Positions 63,609-64,000 of a DNA stretch of 64,000 nt are shown piece after piece. Where the stretch lies: NCBI GenBank assembly GCA_026182355.1, contig JAPFBL010000164.1, positions 1-64,000 on the forward strand, in the 5' to 3' direction. Made by a program: the position numbers and the translations under genes. The notes beneath the pieces were generated by a model. It ran no database searches. It saw only the letters and a program-made list of their open reading frames with translations, and was not told the DNA's origin. The DNA comes from Hermatobates lingyangjiaoensis. Its lineage: Eukaryota > Arthropoda > Insecta > Hemiptera > Hermatobatidae. The first letter of the stretch is position 1. Every line of letters begins with the position of its first letter.

Positions 63609-64000
63609 CTGCATCAAAAGAATTACATATTAATTTTGTAATTTAATTGTCTAGCAAAAATAATTTTCCAGTGCATTTTATAATAAACTAGTTATTAGTG
63701 CGTTTCAAAATACTAGTTTTAAGAATTCATATAGATAATGAAAAAAAAATTTAAGTTAATCATTATAAAAATTTTATATTTCTTCTGATTTTACTTTGTC
63801 AATGAATGTTTAAATTTTTTTTTTGTGATTCCTAATATTTAATTTAATTTTTATAATCAAAAGAATGCTTAAAAATCTGGATGGCTTTAGGAGTTATAAA
63901 AAGATATTACAATAAATACTTGAAATAAAAATCAACACTTAAACTACAGTAAAACATTCAGAAATTAGGCTAAGAACTTTCAAATAAAATAACTGGCCCA

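Overview
The window is AT-rich eukaryotic nuclear DNA. It has spliced genes with GT-AG introns, long tandem arrays, tRNA-derived SINEs, and remains of Penelope-like elements (PLEs), hAT, Helitron, mariner and LINE elements. The mix suggests an invertebrate, most likely an arthropod and possibly a chelicerate. That is an inference, because nothing here fixes the species.

Only two host genes are supported, both on the minus strand. (1) Positions 44793-63608 hold the last ten coding exons (540 codons including the stop) of a full-length ABCB/P-glycoprotein-type transporter. They cover TM8 to TM12, the complete second nucleotide-binding domain and the stop codon. All reading frames join across the introns, and the 5' half lies beyond the right edge. 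(2) Positions 30171-30209 hold a 13-codon first coding exon (MMDSFRKWLYKPR, then a GTAAGT donor). It matches the start of the FYVE protein LST2/ZFYVE28 and has a CpG-rich stretch just upstream. No later exon of it was found to the left, so its first intron would contain the satellite arrays and an intact hAT transposon.

Layout: 0-11.7 kb is a graveyard of PLE ends, microsatellites, one SINE and a LINE tail. 12-15 kb is GA repeat and a 66-bp minisatellite. 15.2-17 kb is SINEs and a mariner fragment. 17.9-23.6 kb is an 88-bp satellite split by an intact hAT element (789-aa transposase). 24.6-27.6 kb is an 84-bp satellite with about 36 copies. 30-33 kb is the LST2-like exon and a deleted Helitron. 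33.4-39.2 kb is featureless. 40.9-42 kb is a second Helitron remnant. 44.8-64 kb is the ABC gene, with PLE ends, SINEs and other repeats in its introns.

The most interesting signal is a set of hammerhead-ribozyme motifs at the ends of PLE sequences. At least five sequence families share one fold: a short stem I, a CUGANGA core, one extra base before stem II, GAAA, and a helix III strand that is a short perfect palindrome (AGAUCU, AAUU, AUAU, ACAUGU or ACGU). A palindromic helix III can only form well between two molecules, so it suggests dimeric ribozymes. Most copies occur as head-to-head inverted pairs with both ribozymes facing outward, often inside (TA)n tracts. The largest is a palindrome of about 780 bp at 58784-59570. 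A PLE reverse transcriptase copy at 9.7-10.6 kb has the same head-to-head layout.
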